DNA of 64,000 bases from Buttiauxella sp. B2 (GCF_006376615.1 NZ_VEXQ01000010.1:62001-126000), one strand, 5' to 3'. Positions 10,292-21,624 are shown, counted from the stretch's first letter. The notes: generated from the sequence alone by a model not told the origin. Numbers and translations are program-made.

Positions 10292-10675
10292 TCAGGTTTC
10301 TACAGCCAGCGGGTTGTCCATAAGACTTTTCAGGCTGGTGGAAAGCTCTGACAAGCAGTTATCGAGTTTTTCAGCATCGACAGCGATATATTGCGGGCAA
10401 TCGTGACGCCCGGTCATCAAACAAACGGCTGCAGAACACACTGCATTCATTCCCTGGTTAATATTCTCCATTTCTTGTGCTGCGAGGTGGGACCTGAGAC
10501 GTAGAGACTTCTCGTGATACTCATTGGATAAATCGAACAAGTTATCGCGTAAATGCTCAGTTTCAACGACAGACATATAGCCTTTGGCTTTTCTCAGGGC
10601 AAGATAAGCGGCTACGTCTATTTTGGCGATAATCATCTTTTTCAAGAGATCGCGTTTGATTGGCTCCCCAGTCAT
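10292..10675 (-). CDS. bssR: Biofilm regulator BssR
   Basis: Small soluble protein of 127 residues, equal in length to E. coli BssR (YliH), which affects biofilm formation through indole- and catabolite-linked effects; its biochemical mechanism is not established. The conserved segments are IDVAAYLALRKAKGYMSV and AAVCLMTGRHDCPQ. The ATG at 10675 is preceded by GGAGGG at good spacing; a longer in-frame start at 10798 is not supported by homology. It has no catalytic motif. The order yliI-bssR is as in K-12, but the next genes upstream are an insertion (serine hydrolase and lipoprotein). Confidence 0.88.
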   Translation of the reverse strand: MTGEPIKRDLLKKMIIAKIDVAAYLALRKAKGYMSVVETEHLRDNLFDLSNEYHEKSLRLRSHLAAQEMENINQGMNAVCSAAVCLMTGRHDCPQYIAVDAEKLDNCLSELSTSLKSLMDNPLAVET

Positions 10676-10816
10676 ACATTTACCCTCCGTGTGGTTTGAA
10701 TCATTACACACACTTATAGTATGGATAAATTTTAAGCTGAATAGGCTTTTTCGCTGATTTTTTTGATCCACAGCAAAAAGTTTTACAATTGCTAACACTT
10801 CCTGAGAAACAAGGTC

Positions 10817-12034
10817 TTACGCAGCGGTAATTACACGGCAAGTGGCGGATTGACGCTGTTCCTCGAGCATTTGGCGTAACACACTGTGCCCAAGATTATT
10901 TTGCCAGGTGAAGCTGTTTTGCAAAACCACGACGGCAAAATGATTCACGCGGTCAATACCAATGTAACTGGAGTATCCGCCAATATACCCCACCTGATAA
11001 GTGATGGATTGCTCGCCATAAGTATCCGTCACCCAGGCAATATTGGCCGCTTCTTTGTCACGGGGATAATAGATTTGCATCGTATCGTGAATTGCTTTAT
11101 CCAGCGTGGCATCGCCGCTGCCATCAAGATGTGCGGCGGCAAAGGTCAGCAAATCGGCGGTGTCAGTGTACAAGCCACCCGCCCCGATCATATTGCCGGT
11201 GAACTGCCAGTCAGGCACCACTTGCCCACGAGGAATAAATTTTGGCTGGCTGCCCGCATGGCCGATGGCGCGTTGCGGATAACTTTTCAACTTTTGCGGG
11301 GTAAAACTGCTGTTCCGCATATCCAGAGGATTAAAGATTAACGACTCAACCAGTTGATCAGCACGCTGCCCGGTTTGATAACGCAGAACATAATCCAGCA
11401 CGGCAAAACCCAGGTTCGAATAGCGTGGCTCATCGCGGGATGGTTTCGAAAAATCAGCCAGGTCGGCAACCACATTGTCGCTGTCGAGATGGGAGTAGAA
11501 ATTCTCGCCGTTACCCAGATAGCGCACAAACGCGGTCAGCATTGGCAAATCCATGTTCTGCCGTGGCAAGCCAGAGGTATGCGTAACCAGTTGGAGCAAA
11601 GTAATTTTTTTAGCGTCATCGCTTAATGCAACCGACGGCGGCAGCAAGGTTTCGAGCGTATCTGACCAGTGCAAACGCCCTTGCGCCACTAACACCGCTG
11701 TTGCCTCGGCGGTCATGCCTTTACTGAGCGAGCCCACGGCAAAAAGCGTATGTTCGTCGACTGGAATAGGGTGTTCGGCATCAGTCATACCAAAATGCCA
11801 GTAGTGACGTTGGTTATTAGCGCCAATAACCCCAACCACCATCGCGGGCGACTGCTGTTCAACCATGGTTGGCAGCCATTGATCAATATTACGACTTGCG
11901 GGGTCACCGCACACACGCTGCGCCTTTTGCGGCACTTCGGCCTCGGGCGCGACATTTGACAGCGTTCCACACCCCGTCAGCATAAAACCGAGCAGCAAGG
12001 TACTCAGGCGCGTCAGGTGACGTGGCGATTTCAT
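10817..12034 (-). CDS. Lipoprotein serine hydrolase, beta-lactamase/PBP-like
   Basis: Protein of 405 residues in the serine beta-lactamase-like family (PF00144, which includes class C beta-lactamases, esterases and D-Ala peptidases). A signal peptide ends in the lipobox LTGC (Cys22), so it is probably membrane-anchored. The catalytic S102-L-S-K105 and the tyrosine motif Y205-S-N207 are visible; I see no clear KTG box, as in many esterase-like members. It is not a recognisable AmpC: the surrounding residues differ. It starts 3 bp after the stop of a small lipoprotein gene, so the two are co-transcribed. Substrate unknown: a cell-wall peptide or an ester are both possible. The pair is absent from this place in K-12. 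Confidence 0.8.
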   Translation of the reverse strand: MKSPRHLTRLSTLLLGFMLTGCGTLSNVAPEAEVPQKAQRVCGDPASRNIDQWLPTMVEQQSPAMVVGVIGANNQRHYWHFGMTDAEHPIPVDEHTLFAVGSLSKGMTAEATAVLVAQGRLHWSDTLETLLPPSVALSDDAKKITLLQLVTHTSGLPRQNMDLPMLTAFVRYLGNGENFYSHLDSDNVVADLADFSKPSRDEPRYSNLGFAVLDYVLRYQTGQRADQLVESLIFNPLDMRNSSFTPQKLKSYPQRAIGHAGSQPKFIPRGQVVPDWQFTGNMIGAGGLYTDTADLLTFAAAHLDGSGDATLDKAIHDTMQIYYPRDKEAANIAWVTDTYGEQSITYQVGYIGGYSSYIGIDRVNHFAVVVLQNSFTWQNNLGHSVLRQMLEEQRQSATCRVITAA

Positions 12035-12037
12035 TAA

Positions 12038-12346
12038 TTATTGCACCGCTTTACAAGGTTTAGCATCAAGACCCATCATCAACGTGCGATTTTCCCCGAC
12101 TTTTTTCAGACCGAAGTTGCTGCTGTGATAGCGATAAAACGCCTGCCCACCGATCATATTCTGGTAGGAGTAACGGTTGCCATTAAGCCAGGCATAATCA
12201 CCGTCTATCGCGAGCTTATCGCTGCTACCACAGACAAATTTTTGCGCGGTCGCAGGAGGTGTGTTGAGTGGCGTAGGAATTACATTGCAGGCTGACAATA
12301 AAAGGACACCCGTTAGCATCCCGGAAAGGGTTAAAATCTTGCGCAT
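12038..12346 (-). CDS. Small lipoprotein, possibly MliC-like
   Basis: Secreted lipoprotein of 102 residues with a signal peptide and lipobox LLSAC (Cys20). The mature part has two cysteines, FVCGSS near the start and KPCKAVQ at the end, which bracket a beta-rich stretch. This pattern resembles the MliC/PliC family of lysozyme inhibitors (one disulfide closing a small beta barrel), but I cannot align it with confidence, so the function stays open. It directly precedes a lipoprotein serine hydrolase with a 3 bp gap, so both likely act at the envelope. No counterpart is known to me at this place in K-12. Confidence 0.65.
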   Translation of the reverse strand: MRKILTLSGMLTGVLLLSACNVIPTPLNTPPATAQKFVCGSSDKLAIDGDYAWLNGNRYSYQNMIGGQAFYRYHSSNFGLKKVGENRTLMMGLDAKPCKAVQ

Positions 12347-12541
12347 AATGCGGTTCTCTCTTTGAGCGGGACGTTATGTATATACAAAGCGGGAAGATAA
12401 TAAAGCGAGCATCGCAGGTAAGCAAAAGGAAGGCGCTTCCATTAGTCCGAATTTGCTCGCCAGACGCTTTAAAAAAACAACCTGTAGAGCCTTGCCACAA
12501 ACCCGTGTAGAATCGCTCGGTTTTTATTTTCTGTTTACTTT

Positions 12542-13870
12542 GTGAGCGTGACCTGTATGCAACAACCCCGTATTGGCTTTGTCTCCCTCGGCTGCCCAAA
12601 AAACCTCGTTGATTCTGAACGAATCCTGACTGAGCTGCGCACCGAAGGTTACGATGTAGTGCCTAGCTATGATGATGCCGATATGGTTATCGTTAACACC
12701 TGTGGCTTTATCGACAGTGCCGTACAAGAGTCGCTCGAAGCGATCGGCGAAGCGCTGAATGAAAATGGTAAAGTGATTGTCACCGGCTGTTTAGGGGCCA
12801 AAGAAGATCAAATCCGTGAAGTGCATCCTAAAGTTCTGGAAATCACCGGCCCGCATAGCTACGAGCAAGTTTTGCAGCACGTTCACCACTATGTGCCAAA
12901 ACCTAAACACAACCCATTCCTGAGCCTGGTGCCGGAACAAGGTGTGAAGCTGACTCCGCGTCACTATGCGTACCTGAAAATTTCCGAAGGCTGTAACCAT
13001 CGTTGCACTTTCTGCATCATTCCTTCCATGCGTGGTGATCTCGACAGCCGCCCAATTGGCGATGTGCTGTCAGAAGCTAAACGTCTGGTCGATGCAGGCG
13101 TGAAAGAGCTGCTGGTTATCTCTCAAGATACCTCCGCTTACGGTGTGGACGTTAAACACCGCACCGGTTTCTACAACGGTGAGCCGGTGAAAACCAGCAT
13201 GGTGAGCCTGTGCGAACAACTGGCTAAACTCGGCGTGTGGACGCGTCTGCACTATGTTTACCCGTATCCGCACGTTGATGATGTGATTCCATTGATGGCA
13301 GAAGGCAAAATCCTGCCGTACCTGGATATCCCTTTGCAACACGCCAGCCCACGCATTCTGAAATTGATGAAGCGCCCAGGCAGCGTTGACCGCCAGTTGC
13401 AGCGCATTAAGCAATGGCGCGAGATCTGCCCGGATCTGACTTTGCGTTCAACCTTCATTGTTGGCTTCCCAGGCGAAACCGAAGAAGACTTCCAGATGCT
13501 GCTCGACTTCCTGAAAGAAGCACGTCTTGATCGCGTTGGCTGCTTCAAGTTCAGCCCAGTTGACGGTGCAACAGCCAACGAACTGCCAGACCCTGTGTCG
13601 GAAGAGGTGAAAGAAGAACGTTGGAACCGTTTCATGCAACTGCAACAGCAGATTTCTGCTGAACGTCTGCAAGAAAAAGTGGGCCGAGAAATTCTGGTTA
13701 TTGTTGATGAAGTTGACGAAGAAGGCGCGATTGGCCGCAGTATGGCTGACGCTCCGGAAATCGACGGAGCTGTGTATTTGAACGGCGAAACCAAACTCAA
13801 ACCTGGTGATGTGGTACGCGTGAAAGTTGAAAACGCGGACGAATATGATCTGTGGGGTTGCGTGGTTTAA
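12542..13870 (+). CDS. rimO: Ribosomal protein S12 methylthiotransferase RimO
   Basis: Radical-SAM enzyme that adds a methylthio group to Asp88 of ribosomal protein S12. The N-terminal methylthiotransferase domain carries the SLGCPKN, NTCGF and TGCLG cysteines for the auxiliary cluster. The radical-SAM centre is CNHRCTFC (CX3CX2C), and a C-terminal TRAM domain ends at the stop. The product is 442 residues from a GTG at 12542, whose MSVT aligns with the E. coli start; an ATG at 12557 is the alternative. Neither has a strong ribosome binding site. In K-12 yliE/yliF lie between rimO and gsiD; here they are absent and rimO converges directly on gsiD. Confidence 0.96.
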   Translation: MSVTCMQQPRIGFVSLGCPKNLVDSERILTELRTEGYDVVPSYDDADMVIVNTCGFIDSAVQESLEAIGEALNENGKVIVTGCLGAKEDQIREVHPKVLEITGPHSYEQVLQHVHHYVPKPKHNPFLSLVPEQGVKLTPRHYAYLKISEGCNHRCTFCIIPSMRGDLDSRPIGDVLSEAKRLVDAGVKELLVISQDTSAYGVDVKHRTGFYNGEPVKTSMVSLCEQLAKLGVWTRLHYVYPYPHVDDVIPLMAEGKILPYLDIPLQHASPRILKLMKRPGSVDRQLQRIKQWREICPDLTLRSTFIVGFPGETEEDFQMLLDFLKEARLDRVGCFKFSPVDGATANELPDPVSEEVKEERWNRFMQLQQQISAERLQEKVGREILVIVDEVDEEGAIGRSMADAPEIDGAVYLNGETKLKPGDVVRVKVENADEYDLWGCVV

Positions 13871-13879
13871 GTTCTACAA

Positions 13880-13911
13880 TTTGCACCCTCTTCCTCTGTG
13901 AGGGTGCAAAA
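13880..13911. terminator. Hairpin between rimO and gsiD
   Basis: Inverted repeat TTTGCACCCTC/GAGGGTGCAAA lies between the convergent stops. There is no strong T run on either side, so it may work partly or with Rho. Confidence 0.6.
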
Positions 13912-13916
13912 CATCC

Positions 13917-14828
13917 CTACCCTTTTATCTTCGGATCCAACGCATCCCGCAAGCCATCACCCAGCAAATTAAACGCCAGCACCGTCAGGAAGATTGCCAG
14001 ACTTGGGAAGATTGCCACATGTGGTGCAATCACCATGTCAGCTCGTGCTTCGTTGAGCATCGCCCCCCACTCCGGCGTTGGTGGCTGCGCACCTAAACCC
14101 AAAAACGAAAGGCTGGCGGCCGAGATTATCGACGTGCCAATACGCATGGTGAAATAGACTACTATCGAGGAAACTGTCCCCGGTAGGATATGGCGAAAGA
14201 TAATTGTCGCATCAGAAGCACCGATACTGCGGGCAGATTCAATAAAGGTTTGATGTTTCAGTACTAGCGTATTGCCACGCACCAGGCGGGCAAATGCCGG
14301 GATACTAAATATGGCAACGGCGATAATCACATTCGACATACCGCTCCCCATCACCGCGACCACAGCAATAGCCAGCAAAATGCCAGGGAAAGCGAACAGC
14401 ACATCGCAAATTCGCATAATTGCGCGATCCCACCAGCCTTCGTAATAACCCGCCAGCAAGCCGAAAAAGGTGCCAATCAGTGCGCCGATTAGTACCGAAA
14501 ATACACCTGCTGCTAGCGATATTTGCGCACCAACCAGCACGCGACTAAAAATATCGCGCCCTAGCGAATCGACACCAAACCAATGCAGCATTGATGGACC
14601 ATCGTTAAGACGGTCGTAATCAAAATAGTTTTCGGCATCAAACGGGGATATCCATGGTGCAACCAGCGCGATGACAATCAGGAATAACACGAATGTCCCA
14701 GCGAACATCGCCACCGGTTGCTTGCGTAAGCGGCGCAGAAACTCGTGCCACGGAGTGCGCACCTGGTTTGGCCGAACAATCGGCATCGCATTCAGTACCG
14801 CCTGGCGTCGCCAGTTAAAGAGTCGCAT
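13917..14828 (-). CDS. gsiD: Glutathione ABC importer permease GsiD
   Basis: Inner-membrane permease of 303 residues of the DppC/OppC type, partner of GsiC in the glutathione importer. An N-terminal cytoplasmic stretch is followed by about six hydrophobic segments; the EAA loop ([15 protein letters not shown]) that contacts the ATPase lies in the second half. The sequence ends [15 protein letters not shown], typical for this family. It is the last gene of the iaaA-gsiABCD operon, starting 2 bp after gsiC ends. Confidence 0.94.
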   Translation of the reverse strand: MRLFNWRRQAVLNAMPIVRPNQVRTPWHEFLRRLRKQPVAMFAGTFVLFLIVIALVAPWISPFDAENYFDYDRLNDGPSMLHWFGVDSLGRDIFSRVLVGAQISLAAGVFSVLIGALIGTFFGLLAGYYEGWWDRAIMRICDVLFAFPGILLAIAVVAVMGSGMSNVIIAVAIFSIPAFARLVRGNTLVLKHQTFIESARSIGASDATIIFRHILPGTVSSIVVYFTMRIGTSIISAASLSFLGLGAQPPTPEWGAMLNEARADMVIAPHVAIFPSLAIFLTVLAFNLLGDGLRDALDPKIKG

Positions 14829-14830
14829 CC

Positions 14831-15751
14831 TTACTTGTACCTGATGGCCGGGTTAATGGCGGCGTACAGCAAATCCACCACTAAGTTGATAACAATAAAT
14901 TCCAGCGAGAACAGCAAGACTTCCGCCTGAATGACCGGATAGTCGCGCATTTCGACTGAATCCACCAGCAAGCGCCCAAGCCCCGGCCAGTTAAATACTT
15001 TTTCGACGACAATTGAGCCACCGAGTAAAAAACCAAACTGCAATCCCATCATGGTGACAACTGGGATCATTGCGTTACGCAGCCCGTGTTTTATCACTAT
15101 CAGCGTTTCGCTCACCCCTTTGGCACGCGCAGTGCGCATGTAATCCTCTTGCAGCACATCAACAAACGAGGCTCGCGTAAAGCGTGCCATCACTGCGGCT
15201 ACAGCTGCACCAAGCGTTACCGAAGGTAAGATGTAATGTTGCCAGGTGTCAGCACCCACGGTGGGAAGCCAGCCCAGTTCCACTGAGAAAATCTGCATCA
15301 GCAACATTCCCAACGCAAAGGCCGGGAAAGAAATACCGGAAACGGCAATCGTCATGCTTAATCTGTCCGGCCAGCGGTTGCGCCAGACTGCGGAAATGAT
15401 CCCGGTGAACAAGCCGAAGATAACCGCCCAAATCATGCTGGTCAGCGTCAGCCACAACGTAGGCATAAAGCGGCTGGCTATCTCTTCAGAAACTGGACGG
15501 CGTGACACCATTGAGGTGCCGAAGTCGCCCTGCACAACGTTGCTGATAAAATGCCAGAACTGCTGCCACAGTGGTAAATCCAGCCCAAGCTGTTTGCGCA
15601 CCATTTCAATAACACTGGCATCGGCCTCCGGCCCTGCAATCAACCGCGCCGGATCACCGGGCAACATGTGGACGAACAGAAACACCAGCACCGCGACGAT
15701 AAGCAGTGTAGGAATCAGACCCAGCAGACGTTTGAGAAAATAGTTAAACAT
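14831..15751 (-). CDS. gsiC: Glutathione ABC importer permease GsiC
   Basis: Inner-membrane permease of 306 residues of the DppB/OppB type. It begins [17 protein letters not shown] with the first membrane helix, has the large periplasmic loop with the HMLPGDPA motif, and the EAA loop [18 protein letters not shown]. With GsiD it forms the membrane pore of the GsiABCD importer, which takes up glutathione as a sulfur source. It is separated from gsiB by 65 bp that hold a strong palindrome, and it is followed closely by gsiD. Confidence 0.95.
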   Translation of the reverse strand: MFNYFLKRLLGLIPTLLIVAVLVFLFVHMLPGDPARLIAGPEADASVIEMVRKQLGLDLPLWQQFWHFISNVVQGDFGTSMVSRRPVSEEIASRFMPTLWLTLTSMIWAVIFGLFTGIISAVWRNRWPDRLSMTIAVSGISFPAFALGMLLMQIFSVELGWLPTVGADTWQHYILPSVTLGAAVAAVMARFTRASFVDVLQEDYMRTARAKGVSETLIVIKHGLRNAMIPVVTMMGLQFGFLLGGSIVVEKVFNWPGLGRLLVDSVEMRDYPVIQAEVLLFSLEFIVINLVVDLLYAAINPAIRYK

Positions 15752-15769
15752 CTTCTTTAAACACCCTCG

Positions 15770-15802
15770 CCCTAACCCTCTCCCTTAGGGAGAGGGTTAG
15801 GG
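15770..15802. repeat. Palindromic repeat between gsiB and gsiC
   Basis: A perfect 15 bp inverted repeat (CCCTAACCCTCTCCC and its complement) surrounds a 3-base TTA loop. Copies of this palindrome family are common in intergenic DNA of enterobacteria. Lying directly after the binding-protein gene inside an operon, its transcript would fold into a stable hairpin that could protect gsiB mRNA or lower expression of gsiCD. Confidence 0.75.
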
Positions 15803-15816
15803 TAATATCCATCACC

Positions 15817-17355
15817 TTATTTCAAATCCGCGTTATCAAAACTAAACCCGGTATCTGGCATCACATAAAAACCGCTTAGGTTTTTACTGTGCGCGGAAAC
15901 CAGTTTTTCGACCACCAACGGCACCCACGGAGATTCTTTCCAGATGGTGTCCTGTGCGTCTTTGTACAGTTTCGCTTTCTCATCACGGTTAGTTGTTTTC
16001 AGCGCTTCAACCAGGTCTTTATCAACCTGCGGATTGCTGTAGAACGCAGTGTTGAACAATGTTGGGGGCCAGTTAGATGATGCAAACAGTGGCGACAACG
16101 CCCAATCTGCTTCACCTGTCGATGCCGACCAACCGGTGTAGAACATTCTTACACCGCTCTCTTTTTGCCCTTTGGCCTCCACTTCTGCGGCACGCTGCCC
16201 GGCATCCATCGCCGTGACTTTCACTTTGATCCCGACCTGGGCCAGTTGCTGCTGAGTGAACTGCAACACTTTTTGCGCCGTACTGTGGTTATGCGATGAC
16301 CACAACGTGGTTTCGAAACCATTCGGATAACCCGCTTCTTTTAGTAATTCACGCGCTTTCGCCGGATCATATGGCCACGGCTTGTATTTTTGTGCGAAGT
16401 CGATAGACGGCGGCACAACACCTTCTGCTGGTGTCGCATAACCGGCAAACGCCACTTTCACCAACGCCTGGCGGTTAATTGCGTAGTTGATAGCTTCACG
16501 TACTTTTGGGTTATCAAACGGTTTTTGCGTGACGTTCATGCTGAGGTAGCGCTGCATGATAGACGGCGAAGCTACCAGTTCCAGCTTGTCGTTTTTCTCA
16601 AGCACTCCGGCCTGTTCGTAAGGAATCGGGAACGCAAACTGGGCTTCGCCGGTTTGTAGCATTGCCGCACGAGTGTTGTTATCCACCACCGGACGCCAGG
16701 TGATCGAATCCAGTTTAGGCAGGCCTTGTTTCCAGTAACCGGCGAATTTCTTCACTTTCACAAAGTCAGTCTGGTTCCAGGTTTCCAGCTGATACGGGCC
16801 GGTGCCTACCGGATGGAAACCAATCTCTTTGCCGTATTTTTTCAGTGCTGCCGGGGAAATCATCGCCGTTGCCGGATGGGCCAGAATATTAATAAACGCC
16901 GAGAACGGCTGTTTGAGCGTGATTCTTACCGTGTTGGCATCTACCGCTTCGGTTTTAGCAATCGCCTTGTACAGGTTATAGCGCTTGAGGTGATTTTCAG
17001 GATTACTGGCGCGATCCAGGTTTACTTTCACCGCCTCGGCGTTGAAATCGGTGCCATCCTGGAATTTAACGCCTGGCTGCAACTTGATGGTGTAAACCAG
17101 CCCATCATCAGAAACGGTGTAGCTTTCAGCCAGCACATTTTGCAGTTTCATCTCTTTATCCAGGCCAAATAGCCCCTGATAAAACGATTTCGCCACTGCC
17201 TGAGAAAGAGTGTCGTTAGCATCATACGGGTCAAGCGTGGTGAAGTTGGATGCGACGGCGACAACAACATCTTTAGCAGCAAATGCCGGAGCGGCAATGA
17301 CGCTGGTCGCAAGACCCGCAGCCAATAACCACTTTTTACTTTCAAATACGGTCAT
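15817..17355 (-). CDS. gsiB: Glutathione-binding periplasmic protein GsiB
   Basis: Periplasmic solute-binding protein of 512 residues (SBP family 5, as DppA/OppA). A signal peptide ends near PAFAAKD; the mature start [21 protein letters not shown] is that of GsiB. It delivers glutathione to the GsiCD permease. The ATG at 17355 gives exactly the E. coli length; a longer in-frame start at 17409 lies inside gsiA and is rejected. It follows gsiA by 16 bp and is followed by a strong hairpin, which fits the usual need for excess binding protein. Confidence 0.95.
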   Translation of the reverse strand: MTVFESKKWLLAAGLATSVIAAPAFAAKDVVVAVASNFTTLDPYDANDTLSQAVAKSFYQGLFGLDKEMKLQNVLAESYTVSDDGLVYTIKLQPGVKFQDGTDFNAEAVKVNLDRASNPENHLKRYNLYKAIAKTEAVDANTVRITLKQPFSAFINILAHPATAMISPAALKKYGKEIGFHPVGTGPYQLETWNQTDFVKVKKFAGYWKQGLPKLDSITWRPVVDNNTRAAMLQTGEAQFAFPIPYEQAGVLEKNDKLELVASPSIMQRYLSMNVTQKPFDNPKVREAINYAINRQALVKVAFAGYATPAEGVVPPSIDFAQKYKPWPYDPAKARELLKEAGYPNGFETTLWSSHNHSTAQKVLQFTQQQLAQVGIKVKVTAMDAGQRAAEVEAKGQKESGVRMFYTGWSASTGEADWALSPLFASSNWPPTLFNTAFYSNPQVDKDLVEALKTTNRDEKAKLYKDAQDTIWKESPWVPLVVEKLVSAHSKNLSGFYVMPDTGFSFDNADLK

Positions 17356-17371
17356 TGTGTTCTCCTGATTA

Positions 17372-19222
17372 TTATTGTGGCAGGGCAACAAAGTGCCCGG
17401 GCCCGACATTCACAAGCGTTGCAACATGCGGTTCATATCCCAGCTTATGCGTGGTACTGGGGATTTCATCAGAAAGCAAAACAGGTCTTGGACGACGATG
17501 GGCAGGGTCTGCAACCGGAACAGCCGCCATTAATTTACGGGTGTATGGGTGCTGCGGATTTTCGAATACCGCACGACGTGGGCCGATTTCGACAATTTGC
17601 CCGAGATACATCACCGCAACGCGATGACAAATTCGCTCAACCACCGCCATATCGTGTGAAATAAACAAAAAGGCGATGCCAAACTCGCGCTGTAGGTCGA
17701 GCAATAAGTTGATGATTTGCGCGCGAATCGAGACATCCAACGCTGAGACAGACTCGTCGGCAATCACTACTTTTGGATTGAGCGCCAACGCACGGGCAAT
17801 GCAGATGCGTTGCCTCTGTCCGCCAGAAAACTCATGCGGATAACGCCAGGCATGTTCGGGCATCAGGCCGACTCGCTCAAGCAACCAGGCTACGCGTTGT
17901 TGCGCCTGTTCTTTGGGCATTACATTGTGAACCAGCAACGGTTCCATAATCGAATAGCCGACGGTCAAACGCGGATCGAGTGAAGCGTAAGGATCCTGGA
18001 AAATAAACTGAATGTCTTTGCGCACATGTTGCATATCCGCATTCGAAAGCGTGTCGATGCGCTGGCCGTTGAAATGAATGCTGCCGCCTTGGGTTTCTAC
18101 CAGCCGCAACAGCGCACGCCCGGTAGTGGATTTACCACTACCCGACTCCCCAACCAGCCCCAACGTTTCACCTGGCCACAAATCAAAACTCACTTTTTCA
18201 ACTGCGTGTACTCGGCTGGTGACTCGGTTAAGAATGCCACTACGAATGTCAAAACGTGTCACTAAATCACGAACTTGCAGTACAGGTGTTGACCCTGGGG
18301 TAACCGTGTCTTGCTCGGTTTCAGTCTCGGGATTATGCGGATTGTCTGGGTTAACCAGTGGAAACTTGCAGGGTAAATCACGGCCATTCATCGCGCCGAG
18401 GCGCGGTACTGCCGCAAGTAACGTTTTGGTATAAGGATGCTCAGGTGCGCGGAAAATTTGCTCAACGGTACCGGTTTCCACGGCCTGACCGCGATACATC
18501 ACCAACACCCGGTCGGCAATATCTGCAACCACGCCCATGTCGTGGGTGATAAAAATCACGCCCATATGCATTTCATCTTGCAGAACGCGAATCAGCTGGA
18601 GGATTTGTGCCTGAATAGTGACATCCAGTGCGGTGGTGGGCTCATCGGCAATCAGCACCGCCGGACGGCAAGATAGCGCCATTGCAATCATCACGCGCTG
18701 GCGCATACCACCGGAAAGCTGGTGCGGATAACGGCCCAGAATCGCTTTTGCTTCCGGAATGCGCACCCGCTCAAGCATGCGTTTAGCTTCTTCCATTGCC
18801 TCACTTTTACCCAACCCTTGATGCAAGCGGATGGATTCGGCAATTTGCTCGCCGACAGGAAACACTGGGTTTAGTGACGTCATCGGTTCCTGGAAGATCA
18901 TCGCAATATCGGCACCGCGCACATTGCGCATTTGCGATGAATTCAGCGTTGCCGGTTCAATTACCTGGCCATTGCGGCGGCGCAGCAGGATTTTATTGCT
19001 GTTGACCGAGCTTGCTGACTTTTCCAGCAAGCGCATCAACGCCAATGCCGTAACCGATTTCCCAGAACCCGACTCCCCAACAATCGCCAGTGTCTCACCG
19101 CGTTTTAGCGTAAACGACAGCTCAGACACCGCCTGGGTGTCGACCTTTTCCTGGCGGAAACTCACGTTCAGTGCACTAACAGACAGCACTTCGTCATCGG
19201 GCAGTTCGTGACTGTGGGGCAT
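17372..19222 (-). CDS. gsiA: Glutathione ABC importer double ATPase GsiA
   Basis: Cytoplasmic ATPase of 616 residues with two complete ABC domains in one chain. Each half has a Walker A GESGSGKS, a signature motif ([16 protein letters not shown]) and a Walker B with its D-E pair. The dipeptide/oligopeptide-type extension follows each domain. It powers glutathione import by GsiBCD. The iaaA stop overlaps its ATG (TGATG), which shows translational coupling; a TTG codon one position earlier is in frame but unlikely to be used. Confidence 0.95.
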   Translation of the reverse strand: MPHSHELPDDEVLSVSALNVSFRQEKVDTQAVSELSFTLKRGETLAIVGESGSGKSVTALALMRLLEKSASSVNSNKILLRRRNGQVIEPATLNSSQMRNVRGADIAMIFQEPMTSLNPVFPVGEQIAESIRLHQGLGKSEAMEEAKRMLERVRIPEAKAILGRYPHQLSGGMRQRVMIAMALSCRPAVLIADEPTTALDVTIQAQILQLIRVLQDEMHMGVIFITHDMGVVADIADRVLVMYRGQAVETGTVEQIFRAPEHPYTKTLLAAVPRLGAMNGRDLPCKFPLVNPDNPHNPETETEQDTVTPGSTPVLQVRDLVTRFDIRSGILNRVTSRVHAVEKVSFDLWPGETLGLVGESGSGKSTTGRALLRLVETQGGSIHFNGQRIDTLSNADMQHVRKDIQFIFQDPYASLDPRLTVGYSIMEPLLVHNVMPKEQAQQRVAWLLERVGLMPEHAWRYPHEFSGGQRQRICIARALALNPKVVIADESVSALDVSIRAQIINLLLDLQREFGIAFLFISHDMAVVERICHRVAVMYLGQIVEIGPRRAVFENPQHPYTRKLMAAVPVADPAHRRPRPVLLSDEIPSTTHKLGYEPHVATLVNVGPGHFVALPQ

Positions 19223-20175
19223 CAATGCTCCTGGCTGCGATAAATTCCGACGCTCGGGGCATCACCGACATAACCGTAGCCGCGGTACATCCCTTCGCTG
19301 TTAAATGGCAATGCGACGTTGCCTTCAAGATCAACGGCAATCACTCCGCCGCTACCTTGCAGCGCCGGAAGTTTTTCCATCACCACGCGTTCACTCGCCT
19401 GATGCAGGCTGAGGCCGCCATACTCCATCAATGCTGCAATGTCGTAAGCCGCCAGGGCTTTCATAAACACTTCACCCGTTCCGGTACAAGACACCGCAAC
19501 GTTAGCATTATTGGCGTAGCATCCAGCGCCGATAATCGGGGAGTCGCCGACTCGGCCAGACATTTTGTTGGTCATGCCGCCAGTAGATGTTGCTGCGGCC
19601 AGATTACCGTGTTGGTCGAGTGCGACAGCACCCACGGTGCCAAATTTGGTGTCCGGATTAATGGGTTCGACACCATCATGATCCAGCAGCGTCTGTTGAT
19701 TCGCCCTGGCGCGTTGCAGTTGTTCCCAACGCTCCTGAGTAGAGAAGATGTCGGGCGATACTGGCTCCAGCCCTTGCTGCTCGGCAAAATTTTCCGCACC
19801 GCGGCCAATCAGCAATACATGCGGGCTATGTTCCAGAACCTGACGCGCGGCCAGAATGGGATTGCGAATATGGCTAACGCCCGCAACGGCCCCCGCTTCA
19901 AGGGTGTTGCCGTCCATGATGCAGGCATCCAGTTCATGCGTACCGTCATGGGTAAACACCGCACCGATTCCGGCGTTAAACAACGGGCATTCTTCGAGCA
20001 GGCGAACCGCTTCGGTAACCGCATCCAGCGCGCTGCCACCGGCTTCGAGTAACGCCTGTCCGGCCTTAACGATTTCCGATAACGCTTTAATGTAAAGCAG
20101 CTCTTTTTCGGGGCTGAGTTGCGCACGGGTGATGGCTCCTGCGCCACCGTGAATAGCGATTACTGCTTTGCTCAT
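19222..20175 (-). CDS. iaaA: Isoaspartyl peptidase / beta-aspartyl hydrolase IaaA
   Basis: N-terminal nucleophile hydrolase of 317 residues (E. coli 321) that cleaves beta-aspartyl dipeptides and L-asparagine. It is made as a precursor and cuts itself before a threonine in the segment [13 protein letters not shown]...TSTGG; the new N-terminal Thr of GTVGAV is the nucleophile. The start [14 protein letters not shown] is the family N terminus. It heads the gsi operon, so peptide degradation and glutathione uptake are expressed together, as in K-12. It is divergent from moeA across 214 bp. Confidence 0.95.
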   Translation of the reverse strand: MSKAVIAIHGGAGAITRAQLSPEKELLYIKALSEIVKAGQALLEAGGSALDAVTEAVRLLEECPLFNAGIGAVFTHDGTHELDACIMDGNTLEAGAVAGVSHIRNPILAARQVLEHSPHVLLIGRGAENFAEQQGLEPVSPDIFSTQERWEQLQRARANQQTLLDHDGVEPINPDTKFGTVGAVALDQHGNLAAATSTGGMTNKMSGRVGDSPIIGAGCYANNANVAVSCTGTGEVFMKALAAYDIAALMEYGGLSLHQASERVVMEKLPALQGSGGVIAVDLEGNVALPFNSEGMYRGYGYVGDAPSVGIYRSQEH

Positions 20176-20389
20176 TTCGACGTAGCCCTGTCATGGTTAT
20201 CCGGTTTTCATTTTCTCTATAAATATCAGATTCGTTGAACCGGCTTGAGACGATTTTCGAATATAGAAAGATGTAAATGTGATGTAAAGAGAAATGGCAT
20301 TTTGGATTACTCCTAATGGGACATTCAGCCATTTGCATTTCTCTGCCATAATGTCCGACATATTTTTTCCCGCGCTGCAGGAGCTTTTA
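20176..20389. promoter_or_regulatory. Divergent promoter region iaaA-gsi / moeA
   Basis: This 214 bp AT-rich spacer must carry both promoters. GCAGGAG sits 7 bases before the moeA ATG at 20390 and serves as its ribosome binding site. I see no clear operator. Confidence 0.5.
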
Positions 20390-21622
20390 ATGGAATTTAC
20401 CGCCGGGCTTATCCCCCTTGAAACCGCAATGGAACAGATGTTGTCGCGAATTGTTCCTGTCACCGAATCTGAGTCAATCCCTTTGCTACAAGCTGCTGGG
20501 CGCATTACATCGCACCCTGTCACTTCACCTTTGGACGTACCTGGTTTCGATAACTCAGCGATGGACGGCTACGCGGTACGCCTGAAAGATTTAGCATTAG
20601 GCGTGGCCTTGCCGGTGGCGGGAAAAGCGTTTGCTGGACAACCCTTTGCAGATGTTTGGCCAGAAGGGACCTGCATTAGAATTATGACCGGAGCGCCAGT
20701 GCCGCCAGAAACTGACGCGGTAGTGATGCAAGAAGAAGCCACCGTAACCGAAAGCGGTGTGCGTTTTAACGAACAAGTTAAAAACGGGCAAAACGTTCGT
20801 CTGCGTGGGGAAGACATTCGCCAGGGTGCAAGCGTGTTACCAGCGGGTAAGAAACTCAGTGCGGCTGAATTACCCCTGATTGCGTCGTTGGGCATTGCAC
20901 AAGTGGCTGTGCTGCGTAAGGTGCGCGCTGCGGTATTCTCAACCGGCGATGAACTGCAACTCCCAGGCCATCCGCTTGGCGAAGGCCAAATCTATGACAC
21001 CAACCGTCTTGCGGTCCATATCATGCTTGAGCAACTAGGCTGCGAGGTTGTCGACTTAGGGATAATCTGCGATGACCCCGAAGCCCTGCGCGCGGCGTTT
21101 ATTGAAGCCGATAGCCAGGCTGATGTGGTTATCAGCAGCGGCGGTGTTTCCGTCGGTGAAGCGGATTACACCAAACAATTGCTTGAAGAGTTGGGTGAAG
21201 TCGGTTTCTGGAAGCTTGCGATTAAACCGGGCAAACCTTTTGCTTTTGGCCGCCTGAAAAATAGCTGGTTCTGTGGCCTGCCAGGTAATCCGGTTTCAGC
21301 GGCGTTGACTTTCTATCAACTGGTTCAACCGCTATTAGCTAAGTTAAGCGGACAACAAGGTAACGCCCTGCCGCCACGCCAGCGCGCCCGAACTGTTGGC
21401 AAATTGAAAAAATCTCCGGGTCGCCTCGATTTCCAACGCGGGATTATGCGCACCGGTATTGATGGGCAGTTAGAAGTGCTGAGCACAGGGCATCAGGGTT
21501 CGCATATTTTCAGCTCCTTTAGCCAGGCTAACTGTTTTATCGTGCTGGAGCGTGAACGCGGCAATGTTGAAGCGGGTGACTGGGTTGAGATTGAACCGTT
21601 CAATCACCTGTTTGGAGGCTAA
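20390..21622 (+). CDS. moeA: Molybdopterin molybdenumtransferase MoeA
   Basis: Cytoplasmic enzyme of 410 residues (E. coli 411) that inserts molybdate into adenylylated molybdopterin, the last step of molybdenum cofactor synthesis. Conserved blocks are [46 protein letters not shown] and GLPGNPVSA, the last two in the MoaB-like catalytic domain. The ATG at 20390 (MEFTAGL) has a good ribosome binding site and matches E. coli; a longer frame from 20294 is rejected. moeB follows after 2 bp. Confidence 0.96.
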   Translation: MEFTAGLIPLETAMEQMLSRIVPVTESESIPLLQAAGRITSHPVTSPLDVPGFDNSAMDGYAVRLKDLALGVALPVAGKAFAGQPFADVWPEGTCIRIMTGAPVPPETDAVVMQEEATVTESGVRFNEQVKNGQNVRLRGEDIRQGASVLPAGKKLSAAELPLIASLGIAQVAVLRKVRAAVFSTGDELQLPGHPLGEGQIYDTNRLAVHIMLEQLGCEVVDLGIICDDPEALRAAFIEADSQADVVISSGGVSVGEADYTKQLLEELGEVGFWKLAIKPGKPFAFGRLKNSWFCGLPGNPVSAALTFYQLVQPLLAKLSGQQGNALPPRQRARTVGKLKKSPGRLDFQRGIMRTGIDGQLEVLSTGHQGSHIFSSFSQANCFIVLERERGNVEAGDWVEIEPFNHLFGG

Positions 21623-21624
21623 GC

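Noticed and set aside
10817-12034. Chromosomal AmpC-type beta-lactamase
   Set aside because: The lipobox, the surrounding motif residues and the lack of a KTG box differ from AmpC; a general serine hydrolase of the same fold is the safer call.
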